A stretch of DNA of 64,000 bases from Agrypnia vestita (taxonomy: Eukaryota > Arthropoda > Insecta > Trichoptera > Phryganeidae): the NCBI GenBank assembly GCA_016648135.1, contig JADDOH010010930.1, positions 1 through 64,000 of the forward strand, written 5' to 3'. The number at the start of each line of letters is the position of its first letter. Position 1 is the stretch's first letter. Below the pieces are notes generated by a model. It was not told the DNA's origin and did not search any database. It saw only the letters and a list, made by a program, of their open reading frames with translations. This document shows, piece by piece, positions 45,569 through 55,479 of this stretch. A program made the position numbers and the translations under genes.

Positions 45569-45648
45569 ATATGTTTAATCGAAGGCTTTCACGGGTACAA
45601 GATATGTTAGTTCTAACTACTTTGGGGGTAACTGTAGGCGTCATATAC
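45569..45648 (-). repeat. Dispersed repeat D3, copy 2
   Basis: Reverse-complement copy of 32215-32293. It ends about 25 bp before the Helitron at 45674. Confidence 0.8.
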
Positions 45649-45673
45649 ATATTATGACTACAAGACGTACAAA

Positions 45674-46196
45674 TCGATACCTATAAAACTCAATGTCTGT
45701 CTGTCTGTTATCTATACAAATCCACACCGTTTGTCCGATTCGATTCAAATTTTGCATACTTATGCTTTGGGACCCGGCGGGTAACAGAGGCAACATTTCC
45801 CCCCTATTCTTTTACCCTTCCCCTCCGCTGATATATTTTCGCTACAAATCTGCCGTTTGACCGATTGGACTGAAAATTTGGAAACTTATTCTTAAGGGCG
45901 GCGGGTAAAACATGCAACATTTTCCCTCCTATTACTTTAACCCTTCCCCTCCCCTAATATATTTTAGATGCAAATCTGTACCGTTCGACCAATCGTACTC
46001 AAAATTTGCAAAATTATTCTTTAGGACTCAGCGTTTAACATTGGTGACATATCCCCCCTATTCTTTTACCCTTTCCCCTCCCCCTGATATATTTTCGATG
46101 CAAATCTATACCGTTCGAATCGAACCTTCGTTTACCCTCATAAATTTATTTTAAACTTAATCCTTAACCCGTGCAACGCCGGGTATAAACAGCTAG
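45674..46196 (+). mobile_element. Helitron H1, copy 2
   Basis: A|TCGATACCTATAAAACTCAA at the start, TTAACCCGTGCAACGCCGGG then TATAAACAGCTAG|T at the end. The ACCCG/CGGGT hairpin is intact. Three internal repeat units of about 110-120 bp are present. Non-autonomous, 523 bp. The smallest intact copy of the family in the window. Confidence 0.8.
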
Positions 46197-46554
46197 TTTT
46201 TTATAAAATTCTTGAAGTACAATATAAACTTACATAAAGGAGGCATCCAGGGAGAGGAGTGAGGGAGCCTACGTTCAACGCAGGGTCAATTATAACTACA
46301 AAGCATAAAGGATGACATTTAACTAATTACACAGGAAGCATGGAGTGAGTTAGCATGAGGGGTTTATTTTCTTTTTTAGTTCATTTATTTATTCGGAAAT
46401 AAAACGGATAAAAGTTAATCTTATGTATATCTTATGTAATCAGAATCAAACATATTAACCTGTGTCCTAATATATTTTTATAATTTTTTTCGCAGTATAA
46501 CAATTTTTTTAAAAATCTATATAATTGAATTGGTTTAAGATCGATCTAAGGGTA
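46197..46554. other. Anonymous AT-rich DNA
   Basis: Nothing recognised. Confidence 0.4.
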
Positions 46555-46835
46555 TATGATTGTCTAAAGAGCAAGCAAAGAGATTTGTCAAGGCATTCAA
46601 AATACCGCTCCGCAGCTGCTACGATACCGTCTTTCAAGTAATTTTTTCCTGCCCAGAGAGAAGACTTCCGAGATTTTTTATGATGTTGGGGAAGAGTTTA
46701 AAATTTGACGTTACCATGTCAGGTGAATAAGTTGAATGGCTCACGAACTGAAAGCTAATGGTATGTAGAAAAGCCATTGTAACTGCCGCTGTGTGAACCA
46801 GCGAACTGTGGTGAAAGTGTGAAAAAGAGGTGAAA
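46555..46835 (-). pseudogene. Mariner-like transposase C-terminus remnant
   Basis: Minus strand: HHSSLVHTAAVTMAFLH, then HSTYSPDMVTSNFKLFPNII, then, after a frameshift, DGIVAAAERYFECLDKSL. This follows the HDNARxHTA, PYSPDLxPSDFxLFP and EVxxAVxxYF order of mariner-type transposases. The catalytic aspartate of HDN reads S. It is a different lineage from the 3213 copy and is interrupted upstream by the octamer minisatellite. Confidence 0.65.
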
Positions 46836-47000
46836 GTGTGAAAGGGTGAAAGAGAGGTGAAAGTGTGAAAGGGTGAAAGGGTGAAAGGGTGAAAGGGTGA
46901 AAGGGTGAAAGGGTGAAAGGGTGAAAGGGTGAAAGGGTGAAAGGGTGAAAGGGTGAAAGGGTGAAAGGGTGAAAGGGTGAAAGGGTGAAAGGTGAAAGAA
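46803..47000. repeat. (GAAAGGGT)n minisatellite
   Basis: Fifteen exact 8-bp GAAAGGGT units (46867-46986) flanked by degenerate units with GTGTGAAA and AGAGGTGAAA. Because 24 bp equals three units, the reverse strand is open as an 8-residue repeat (HPFTLSPF), which produces two spurious ORFs. Confidence 0.95.
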
Positions 47001-48125
47001 AGAACGTGTGGTGAAAGAGTATGCCTATTGCCTGCGTTCCGGTTTTTTTCTGATTTCTCACAATTGGGCCACGGACTAACGTAGTGCGTTGCGTAGTTTA
47101 TTGCTTTGCAATTATTTAAGTACCCTTTCATGATTATTTCCCAACAATTCTAAAAGACTCGAAAGTTTACGTAATCAAAATGGCCTTTTGGAGGCAATCA
47201 ACAGTTTCGGTTTCGATTTCTGTTTGGAATCTGTTTAATAAAGATGGAGTCAGGTATCATCCATTGCTATAAAGCTTGCCAAGAAGCGGTCGAGATAAGC
47301 ATCACATGTAGCGAAACATTCAAAGTTCCAAATAAATATGTTTCTGTTCCAACGTCAGAAGCCTTGGCATCCACCGAGCAGAAAGCTTCTACAAGTGCAA
47401 TTCCAAAGTGAACGTGAATTACACTCATTTACATGAGCTCGTTAAGAGCACTGTTATCTCCTTAGAGTTAGGCGATGATCTTGCAAAACAAAGTTCCTGA
47501 CTTTGTTGATCATTACTTGAATTAAACGGTCCATCACATTCCAGGGCGAGATTCATTTTCACCACGGAAACTCGGCTGTCCACTTTTTAAACATTGCATT
47601 TAATTAAAGTAATGCAGTGAGAAAAATTACATTACTTAGGTATGATTGTAGCAAGTTCATTTTGATGGATTAAAGAACAAAAACAATGAGGGAATAAAAA
47701 GAGGATCTTAGATTAGTCAAAAGATTAAAAAAGGGTCGCTTAGGTTGTTTGATCATAAAAAAACGAACGAATGAGGAAAAAATGGTACGAAAAATATATG
47801 AATTGCCGATGACACTAGAAAAAGACGATATCTGTGATAGACTAAGCTTAGCCAGGTAACCCAGTTGCTGGATTATTATCGTGTTAGTATAGACCTGGTA
47901 GATCATGCGAGAGCTAGAGCCATCCCTAATGGCTGACGGGGACATGGCGTAATGGTAAATTCATCAGCATATTTATGACAAAAAAATATTTCGAAAATAT
48001 TTCATTACGAAGGGCAGCTGAATACTATGTATAATAATTTTTTTCATAAAATTGTCAACCACACTGAATTGAAACTGCCATTAAATAAACTTATATTATT
48101 TAACTATTATTTCACCCGAATACCT
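47001..48125. other. Anonymous DNA
   Basis: No gene or family recognised. Composition is nearer to neutral between 47160 and 47520, without a recognisable protein. Confidence 0.4.
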
Positions 48126-48127
48126 GA

Positions 48128-48385
48128 ATAGCTGAAACCCATCAAAAATGACGAAATATTGGTTCGCGTCTTTGTTAAGCCCTAGTATATATTTAAAGTA
48201 TCTTTTTGGCGGTCCACAGAGAGGCGGCCGTAGCAACACGCATAAAGCGGCTGGTTCGGGTTTGGTGGCCCGGGGTTCAAGCCACGTCTCCGGCTTTTTT
48301 AGCCGTAAATTCGAACGAAATTGCAGATGTCAAACGTTATGGACGGATAACAAAATTATTGTGTTCGGTGATAATATAATATAAA
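48128..48385 (+). mobile_element. SINE S2 copy inside Helitron-like flanks
   Basis: Starts with TAGCTGAAACCC, ATCAAAAATGACG, a diverged Helitron end as at 19482 (minus orientation). From about 48215 follows GC-rich sequence with GGTTTGGTGGCCCGGGGTTC, AAGCCACGTCTCCGGC (B-box-like GGTTCAAGCC), AGCCGTAAATTCGAACGAAA and TGTCAAACGTTATGGACGG, matching the reverse complements of 54741-54830 and 60425-60510. Confidence 0.6.
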
Positions 48386-48389
48386 GTTG

Positions 48390-49255
48390 CAACACGTTCG
48401 AGTCCTGACGAAATATTTCCGCTCAGCAAACAAAAAAAAACCGCCTAGAAATTGGAACGTTAGAAACTTCGTCGAATAGGAACCAACATAAGAACGCATA
48501 TTGCTTTGCTTTTATACCCCACATATATAATATTGCGCCTTTGTTGAATCATGGACGGGATTAATCAAAAACGCTAGGCATGATGGGTGACCGATCAGGT
48601 GCGTGTAACATAACCATGTAGCAACAAACCCGGTGGATCTGCCTGCAGATGGCCCAAACCAGGAAGCTCTGTTTCCACCAGTGATTATCCTGCAAATCTG
48701 TGTAAATCTATTCAAATGTAAGTCATTTAATAATGTTAACTACTTTTGTAAGGATCATCTATCTCCATGCATATTCTTCCGCGCGAGATGCCTCATGGTT
48801 CGTGCCGGGGTTATCAAACTAACAACCTGAATCCATGTCGGATGATGCGTCGGTGCTATCGTGCGAGTGGCACTGCAGGACCAGCTCATCTTGAGAATTG
48901 AGGATGCACCCATCTGGGGTTGACTTTACCTACAACTGAAGAATAGTATCTATTGTCTCCTGTACCCTTATTTTAAGAAAAAATCTCACTATGTATAAAT
49001 ATTATTTTCATAAATCTTTGCTTAATTTGAGTTTTATACCTGCTTTGTGTGTAGATAATCTGAAATGGATTCAAATACACAATGTGAATGAAATTTAATT
49101 ATTTTTCTTTTATGTAAGATTCGTCCAACAAATTCTTAAATTTTTATACATTAATCATTACAAAACTTACGCGAAGTGTCATTAGGTGAAGCCAAAAAAT
49201 AAGAATTCCTCCCCGAGACCTCATGTTCTGCCAGGTGACTAATCAGTGAGCTAAA
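48390..49255. other. Unassigned DNA
   Basis: Neutral-GC patches at 48560-48700 and 48770-48950 suggest old TE coding remains, but no family could be named. Confidence 0.35.
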
Positions 49256-49257
49256 GT

Positions 49258-49495
49258 CAATGTTATAATAAACTGTAGATACGTTACAAGCGTGAAATCG
49301 TGGTAAGTCATAAAGAAGGTAATTGCCTTACTTGCATTCGTTATCGAACGGATCTTCTTTGTTTTTGGACGCGACGGCACGCCGAAAAAATAGTCCCGGG
49401 GAAAAAGGAACAGAGTATCGTACACTATTGTAAGAATGAGTATGTTATTTTAGTCACCGTGACTTCAAAATTACCAGATTTTTCTGCATTTGCTA
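49258..49495 (-). repeat. Dispersed repeat D2, copy 2
   Basis: Reverse-complement copy of 20540-20760; contains an additional CCCGGGACTATTTTTTCGGC block not seen in copy 1. Confidence 0.75.
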
Positions 49496-49572
49496 CATTT
49501 GAAATCAGAATAGTATGGGAATAACGTGTCTATTTATAATACGTCAATGGCTAAAGTGGTGTTCGTGGGAAA

Positions 49573-50392
49573 CCTATACCTATAAAACTCAATGTCTATC
49601 TGTCTGTCTGTATGTCTGTCTGTCTGTCTGTCTGTTCTCTATACAAATCCACACCGTTTGTCCGATTCGATTCAAATTTTGCATACTTATGCTTTGCGAC
49701 CCGGCGGGTAACATAGGCAACATTTCCCCCTATTCTCATACCCATTCCCCACCCTCTAACATATTTTCGATGCAAATCTGTACCGTTTGACCGATCGGGC
49801 TCAAAATTTGAAAACTTATTCTTTAGGACTCAGCGGGTAACATAGGCGTATATATTTCCCCCCTATTCTCATACCCCTTCCCCTCCTCCTGATATATTTT
49901 AGATGCAAATCTGTACCGTTTGACCGATCGGGCTCAAAATTTGGAAACTTATTCTTTAGGACTCAGCGGGTAACATAGGCGTTTATATTTCCCCCCTATT
50001 CTCATACCCCTTCCCCTCCTCCTGATATATTTTAGATGCAAATCTGTACCGTTTGACCGATCGGACTCAAAATTTGTAAACTTATTTTTAAGGACTCGGC
50101 TAGTAACATAGGCGATATATCCCCCTATTCTCATACCTCTTTCCCTCCAACGGTCATATTTTTAATGCAAATCTGTACCGTTTTACCGATCGGACTCAAA
50201 ATTTGGAAACTTATTCTTTAGGACTCGGCGGGTAACGTAGGCTATATTTCCTCCCTCCTCTTTTACCTTTTCTTCTCCCCCTGATATATTTTCGATGCAA
50301 ATCTATACCGTTCGAATCAAACCTTTGTTTCATAAATTTATTTTCAACTCGTTCAATCCTTAACCCGTGCAAAGCCGGGTACGAACAGCTAG
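49573..50392 (+). mobile_element. Helitron H1, copy 3, expanded
   Basis: Begins CCTATACCTATAAAACTCAA (TC changed to CC) with a TCTG microsatellite after it; ends TTAACCCGTGCAAAGCCGGG then TACGAACAGCTAG|T. It has about five internal repeat units against three in copy 2; two neighbours are near-identical, so recent unit duplication happened inside this copy. Non-autonomous. Confidence 0.8.
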
Positions 50393-51185
50393 TATTTGAT
50401 ATTTTGTGTATTGGAACGTAAAATTTTCATATTGTATTCTGCCGCGAACATCGCTTCGTTAATACCTACATAATATTTGAATAACTGCAGCTCAGACGCG
50501 AAATCGTAAACTCTATTTTTACAGCGCGGACGCTTTCTTTTAACAATATTTCGGACATACTATCCTCTACACATTTTAATTTAAATATTTTATACCAAGT
50601 TAAAATGCGAAATATACGTGTTTTGTTTTTAATGCGAACATTACGACTTTTGAAAATTTTGATCCAGACCAAAGAGTAGGTGCTACGCAATGCTCAGCTT
50701 AAGACCAGTAATACGACGCTAGTCAAGACAACTTCTGACAAAAAAACAAGCTGCATATCGTTGCTGAAATTCGATTCGACATCTCCTTAAAAGCCCAGAA
50801 ATAACAACCGTATATGTGTGATAAATTTTTCGACACTCTCTGTATATATTAAATAATTCAAGTGACAAACGAAATTATACTAAAAAAATAGATATCTAAC
50901 ACTCGATTTAAATAATAGTCGACAAAACCGAACTATTTTGAGTGTACTGCTCAAATGAACACAAAGGAAGCGGGAACCTAAAATGTATGCTTGGTTACGT
51001 GACAATGCGATCCGTTAATAATCTGGATTACTTCAACACCCCGAGCGCGATATACAAGGTGAAACGTTCTAACACAAATTGATGATTAAAAAAGTAACCC
51101 ATAAAAACGAAGTTTTTACAATACTCCCTTTCTCATTTTCGGGTTTCGTGTCTACCTTATGGAATCTCCATACAACTTGTATGAA
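50393..51185. other. Anonymous AT-rich DNA
   Basis: Nothing recognised. Confidence 0.4.
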
Positions 51186-51187
51186 AA

Positions 51188-51385
51188 AAAAACATTAAAA
51201 ATTTGAAAAATCCAAAATTATACTATAATTATTATTTTTTTAACGGAAATTTGATAGATCTTTTTGATCGTCGCCACGAGTCTACTTGCAAAGTTTAAGC
51301 TCGATTGGATCGATTGGAAAAGGGTTAAAAATCGAAAAGTTTTTTCGTCAGACAAGCAGACAAGCAGACGCCACGAGTTAAAAGA
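51188..51385 (-). repeat. Dispersed repeat D1, copy 2
   Basis: Reverse-complement copy of 16641-16862. A small duplication of AGACAAGC occurs at 51352-51367. Confidence 0.75.
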
Positions 51386-51539
51386 AAGGAAGTAAAAAGA
51401 TTAAGCGATTGCTGATAGCGGATTTTGGAAACGAAAACGTATAACTTGCGTATAGACAAGGTTTACTTATGCAGTCGTCGCTACAATGACAATAAGAATT
51501 TTGCAAAGTACAAGGAAAATTGAAAGGATCACAATGCGA

Positions 51540-51700
51540 GGAAGAATTAAATTACTACCCTAGCCTGCGCTTCTTTGTCTGGGCCCGAGTGGAAAAGCTG
51601 TGCGGGGTGCGGTGTGCGCGCCGCACCACACATGACGGTGGTCCTGGTGGACCCACGGCAGGTTCGAGCGTGGCAGTCGTATGTAAAGCTGTCATCATCG
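51540..51700. other. GC-rich patch
   Basis: GTGCGGGGTGCGGTGTGCGC and neighbours stand out from AT-rich flanks. Three overlapping frames are open on both strands for 60-70 codons, with no recognisable family. Same puzzle as the islands at 17235 and 43757. Confidence 0.4.
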
Positions 51701-52275
51701 CTTGGTATTCTTTTACTGATATGTATTTATAAAAAAACATATTTTAAAAATGTCCAATGACATTGCTAAGCAAAGGGAAAAGATTGGAAAATTCTTTACG
51801 TTATATTAAACTTTTAAGATTAAATGAAGAAAAGTTTTGACTATTCTGTTCTAGAAAGAAGAATGAGATGATAACCGTACTTCAAGTTTATTTTGTATCT
51901 CTGATATTATTTCTTCCGAGGATATCACGCATCTACCACACTCGCTGTTAAAACAAACTGGTGTAAAGTAGCACGCCCACGCCACGCAAACAAGCATGCT
52001 CATTACACTGCTCAATCAGGACATATATGCTTACGTGAACTTGTGTTTGAACCCACCCCGCCGAAGACGCAACTAGAGCACGCTCTCAGACCTTATAATA
52101 TCCTTATCCTTAGAAAATGCGAACGGTCTCGTCTTGGTTGTCGTGACAAACCCGCTGTTAGACGGCACCACCTGTCTGCGGTCGCTACAACTTGTTAAAT
52201 GAAGATTAACCAGTCCATAAAAATAGTGTTGAGACTATATTCATCCCGCGCGACCACTAAGGATAAAGACGGAGA

Positions 52276-52509
52276 ATGTCTATTTCAAGAGCTCAGCGTA
52301 CAGGCCAATTAGTTGCCTTAATCTTGACGAAGGTGAAGTCCGAGCCTCGAAAATATTTTAGAAGTGAGGACCGGTCTGCCGTGGAAAAAATACCACCGGA
52401 TCAACTAAATGATAAGATTAACGCCGTTATACAACGTGCCTCTAATGGAAAAAAATTCCCCAGAGAAATTGATCAAGCTTTTCGAGACCTGCTCTGCACC
52501 ACACCTTAG
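52276..52509 (+). CDS. Unrecognised 77-codon ORF
   Basis: Starts with ATG (MSISRAQRTGQLVALILTKV) and ends LLCTTP stop. It differs from most ORFs here in having balanced, non-repetitive amino-acid use with alternating charged and hydrophobic residues (SEDRSAVEKIPPDQLNDKIN, REIDQAFRDLL), which suggests a helical protein and past selection. No signal peptide or membrane segment. Upstream 300 bp (51950-52275) are also less AT-rich. It may be a retrocopy or exon of a host gene, or a TE gag-like piece. Function unknown. Confidence 0.3.
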   Translation: MSISRAQRTGQLVALILTKVKSEPRKYFRSEDRSAVEKIPPDQLNDKINAVIQRASNGKKFPREIDQAFRDLLCTTP

Positions 52510-52514
52510 AATTT

Positions 52515-53750
52515 CACCTCACGCTCTCCCCATACTCGTTTCAAACGCAGGTGTGAAGACGATTTAAGCGTGTTGGGGTATTTATTATGGATTGACGAAC
52601 GCAATCATTTTTATGTAATATATATTTTTAAATATCCTATTTACTTGCATGGCATTTAAATAAAAAATAATACATACATATATAAAAGTTCGACCGATTT
52701 CCGAATACACAGAGGTTCTATTACAAAATATCACATTTTATTTTAGTTTTATCAAGTCTTTTTACAATGCAATTTTAGTCATAGTTCATAGGCTAATTTA
52801 AGTTTCGGTACGGTAATTGTATTATTAATATTCAAAAAATTAAAGTCGAAAATCTGATATTGATGTAAATGTCAGATTATTCTACGGGCCCGATATGATA
52901 ATAAATATCTAAAATTAAAAATTTTCAATAATAATCTAGCAAGATTTGTACGATAAACACTCGTGTATGATAAAGTACATAATTAACGTTCAACTGTATA
53001 GTTAATTACTCTTACGGTGCGTGCACACGGATGAGACTAACATGCTCTGAGACTCGTCTCAACAATGATCCAAGTTTTAACGTCATCGTGCAACATTATA
53101 AATCAACATATAAATAATGTGAATTGAGTATTTCGTTTTGGTTTAATGCCAATGATTGTTATTTGTATTTAAATGTTAAATAGTTGCTGATTTGGCTGGA
53201 AATGGAATTTAATTACTTTTGTTCTGCCGAATCGCTTTTTAATATGTAAAATATCTGTCGTTATTTAGATAAGCTTCTTAATATTATTTTCAAGATTTAT
53301 AAAATATATTTATGTGAATCAAAGTTCACGGTAATACATTATAAATAGAAGAGCTAATGAAACCGAAGAAGAAAGAGAATAAATAATAATATAAATGCCA
53401 AAATAATACGATAAACATGGCAAGAGCATGAACTGAACACCGAACCAGCGTTTATTTTAATACACCTACACAAAGAATAATAAATTAGATCAGCGTACAA
53501 AGCCAAAGATCAAATATAATTCATGAAACTGAAGTCAGAAAAATGATATAAAACTCTGCATAACACCTGAAAGCATCAATCAAAACATTTTCACCCTATA
53601 CAAAACATAATATAGCTAATTGTAAAAGGTGTGCATCCCTTACGTATATAATGCCACACATGGTAAGAACAAAATGGATGATATCGAAAATATGTAAATA
53701 AAAAACCTCACAGAAAACCAACAACTTTTAACTTGTGAAAAAATGGAAAC
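52515..53750. other. Anonymous AT-rich DNA
   Basis: Nothing recognised. Confidence 0.4.
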
Positions 53751-53754
53751 CAAA

Positions 53755-53945
53755 TGATAACGCCTAAATTTAAAACAACCCAAATGCAGAACCAATATAT
53801 TTATAAAGCCATTAACTACTACAATAATCTACCTATCGAGATACGCTGCATCAATAACTTTTCATACAGAATATTTTGAGTACCTATGTCCAAATTTTTC
53901 AGAACAGAACTGGATTGTTTGTCACAGGGATATCAATAATCAATT
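53755..53945 (+). pseudogene. LINE RT C-terminal remnant
   Basis: FKTTQMQNQYIYKAINYYNN then LPIEIRCINNFSYRIF, similar to the KAVxxWNxLPxxIRxxxSFxxFK end of Jockey/CR1-like RTs. Stops precede and follow. Weak but ordered similarity. Confidence 0.4.
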
Positions 53946-54031
53946 AATGTATATTATAGATGTGAAAGTATGCATTTTAGAAATACCATATCGTGCGAAC
54001 AGCGTTAAATGCAGAAAATTAACTTTTAAGT

Positions 54032-54228
54032 AGCTTGTTGGTCTTGTGGTTAGGACACTGGACTCGTGATCCAAAGGTCGCGGGTTCGAACCTCACTCCA
54101 GACTAGCAAGTTAGTCCTGTTTTCATAGCACAAGCGTTTAGCTTAGTTTGAAAATAGTAAGAATATTGATGTGACACGTATTCCGTTCAATTCCATTTTC
54201 ACATCTCTATTTAAAAAAAAAAAAAAAA
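54032..54228 (+). mobile_element. SINE S1 with poly(A) tail
   Basis: A tRNA-like head (GTCTTGTGGTTAGGACACTG A-box-like region; GGTTCGAACCTC B box at 54083) ends at GACTAGC near 54106. It is followed by an unrelated body of about 100 bp and 16 consecutive A residues (54213-54228). The long clean poly(A) suggests a recent LINE-driven insertion. The anticodon loop reads CTCGTGA. No convincing target duplication was found. Confidence 0.75.
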
Positions 54229-54484
54229 TGTCAATTAAAAATACGTGAATTTGATGGCGCCATTTTTATTTTTTACTTCATGATTTCAACTGTCAAATTT
54301 TTTCGGGCTGATTATAATGTTTTTTTCCCATCATTCTTATCTGTTTTCTTAAAACCATATAATATATAGACTTTATTTTGTATACATACTGATTTTTGTC
54401 CTTTTTATTACCTGCGAGCGATATTTTTAAAGAAATAAGATACTCTGTCTAATTCTTCACCGTTGTTTTAATTCTTCAATTTCG

Positions 54485-54550
54485 CTGTCTATTTGTCCCT
54501 CCGTCCGTCCGTTCATCTGTCTGTCTGTCCGTCCGTCCGTCCTTCTGTCG
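54485..54550. repeat. (TCTG/TCCG)n microsatellite
   Basis: CTGTCTGTCCGTCCGTCCGT-type tetranucleotides; a similar run accompanies the S2 copy at 60380, so it may be part of the SINE surroundings. Confidence 0.8.
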
Positions 54551-54564
54551 TCGTCCATTATTTA

Positions 54565-54860
54565 GTGGTTTTTTTTATTTTTTTTTATTTACGCTTCAAC
54601 AGGCCTAGAGGCCCAATTAAAGAAGAAAAACACATTATAAACTCCCAGGCTTGAGTAAATCACGTAGATTAATTGTGATCTCACCGGGAGTCGAACCCGG
54701 AACCTTCGGTGTGAGGTACGAGGGCCGCCATTTCTTCGTGTAACGTCCGTAATTTCGTTCAAATTCACGGTTAAAAAACAAATTAAATGGCCGGAGATGG
54801 GGCTTGAACCACGGGCCACGGAATCCGGAGGCGGCAATGCTAACGGTGTCGTCAAAAATA
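54565..54860 (-). mobile_element. SINE S2, full copy with two tRNA-like heads
   Basis: On the minus strand, first a head with CCGTGGTTCAAGCCCCATCT (B-box-like, 54796-54815), then a linker ending in GAAATTACGGACGTTACACG, then a second head with GGTTCCGGGTTCGACTCCCG (B box, 54683-54705), then a body and an A-rich tail (54567-54592). Two pol-III-type modules in tandem make a dimeric SINE. Other copies at 60425 and 48200 carry only the first module and linker. Confidence 0.65.
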
Positions 54861-55380
54861 CAGTACACATACTAAAATATATTTTCTTCATGCACACTGT
54901 CACTTTGTATGGCGAAAACAAAAAGTTTTTTATTTTTAAACTTAATAGTTATCAAAAGTTGCATTGCATTTTAATACAAAAATGCAAAAAAAGTTGCAAT
55001 TCAAGTATACTTTTGGCTGGTTCTAGCGAGCCAAATATTCTGAAAATGTTGGTTTTTAGTGATTTTTCAGAGGTCATAAAAGTGCTGTTTTCTTCTACAT
55101 AATTTTTATCAGATTACTTAATTTCGTTAATATATATATAGATAATATACGAAAACAAAAATCTACTGCAAATTTAGAGCTGAATTATTTAAAAAAAAAT
55201 TTATAAAACATACAAAATTTTCCAAAAAGAGTATTTTTAAAGACAGCAAAAGATATTTTTTAGAATTAAACATTGGCATAATTTTCCTAGAATTCTGCTT
55301 GGCAGTAAAACCTTCTCTAACTGTTTACCCTACGACAGAACCTGCAGCTACAGTCGTCAATTTAAGGCATCCACACATTT

Positions 55381-55432
55381 CCCTGCCACACACAGTCAGT
55401 AGATTTATTTCTACTGACTGTGTGTGGCAGGG
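55381..55432. repeat. Perfect 23-bp stem-loop
   Basis: CCCTGCCACACACAGTCAGT then AGA, loop TTTATT, and the exact reverse complement. The arms have no mismatch. Surroundings lie just downstream of the broken gene at 55480. Could be a miniature element or a template-switch product; it would also fold as RNA. Confidence 0.85.
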
Positions 55433-55479
55433 ACTTGGGAAAATCGAATATTCGGACATTTAGTTCGATGAAAACTGTC

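Noticed and set aside
46634..47131. 165-codon ORF with HPFTLSP repeats
   Set aside because: The repeated part is the (GAAAGGGT)n minisatellite kept open by its 8-bp period; only the residues below about 46835 are mariner-derived.
49575..50393. Protein-coding ORFs within Helitron copy 3 (91 and 61 codons)
   Set aside because: They follow the internal repeat units and change frame with unit number; no Rep or helicase motif.
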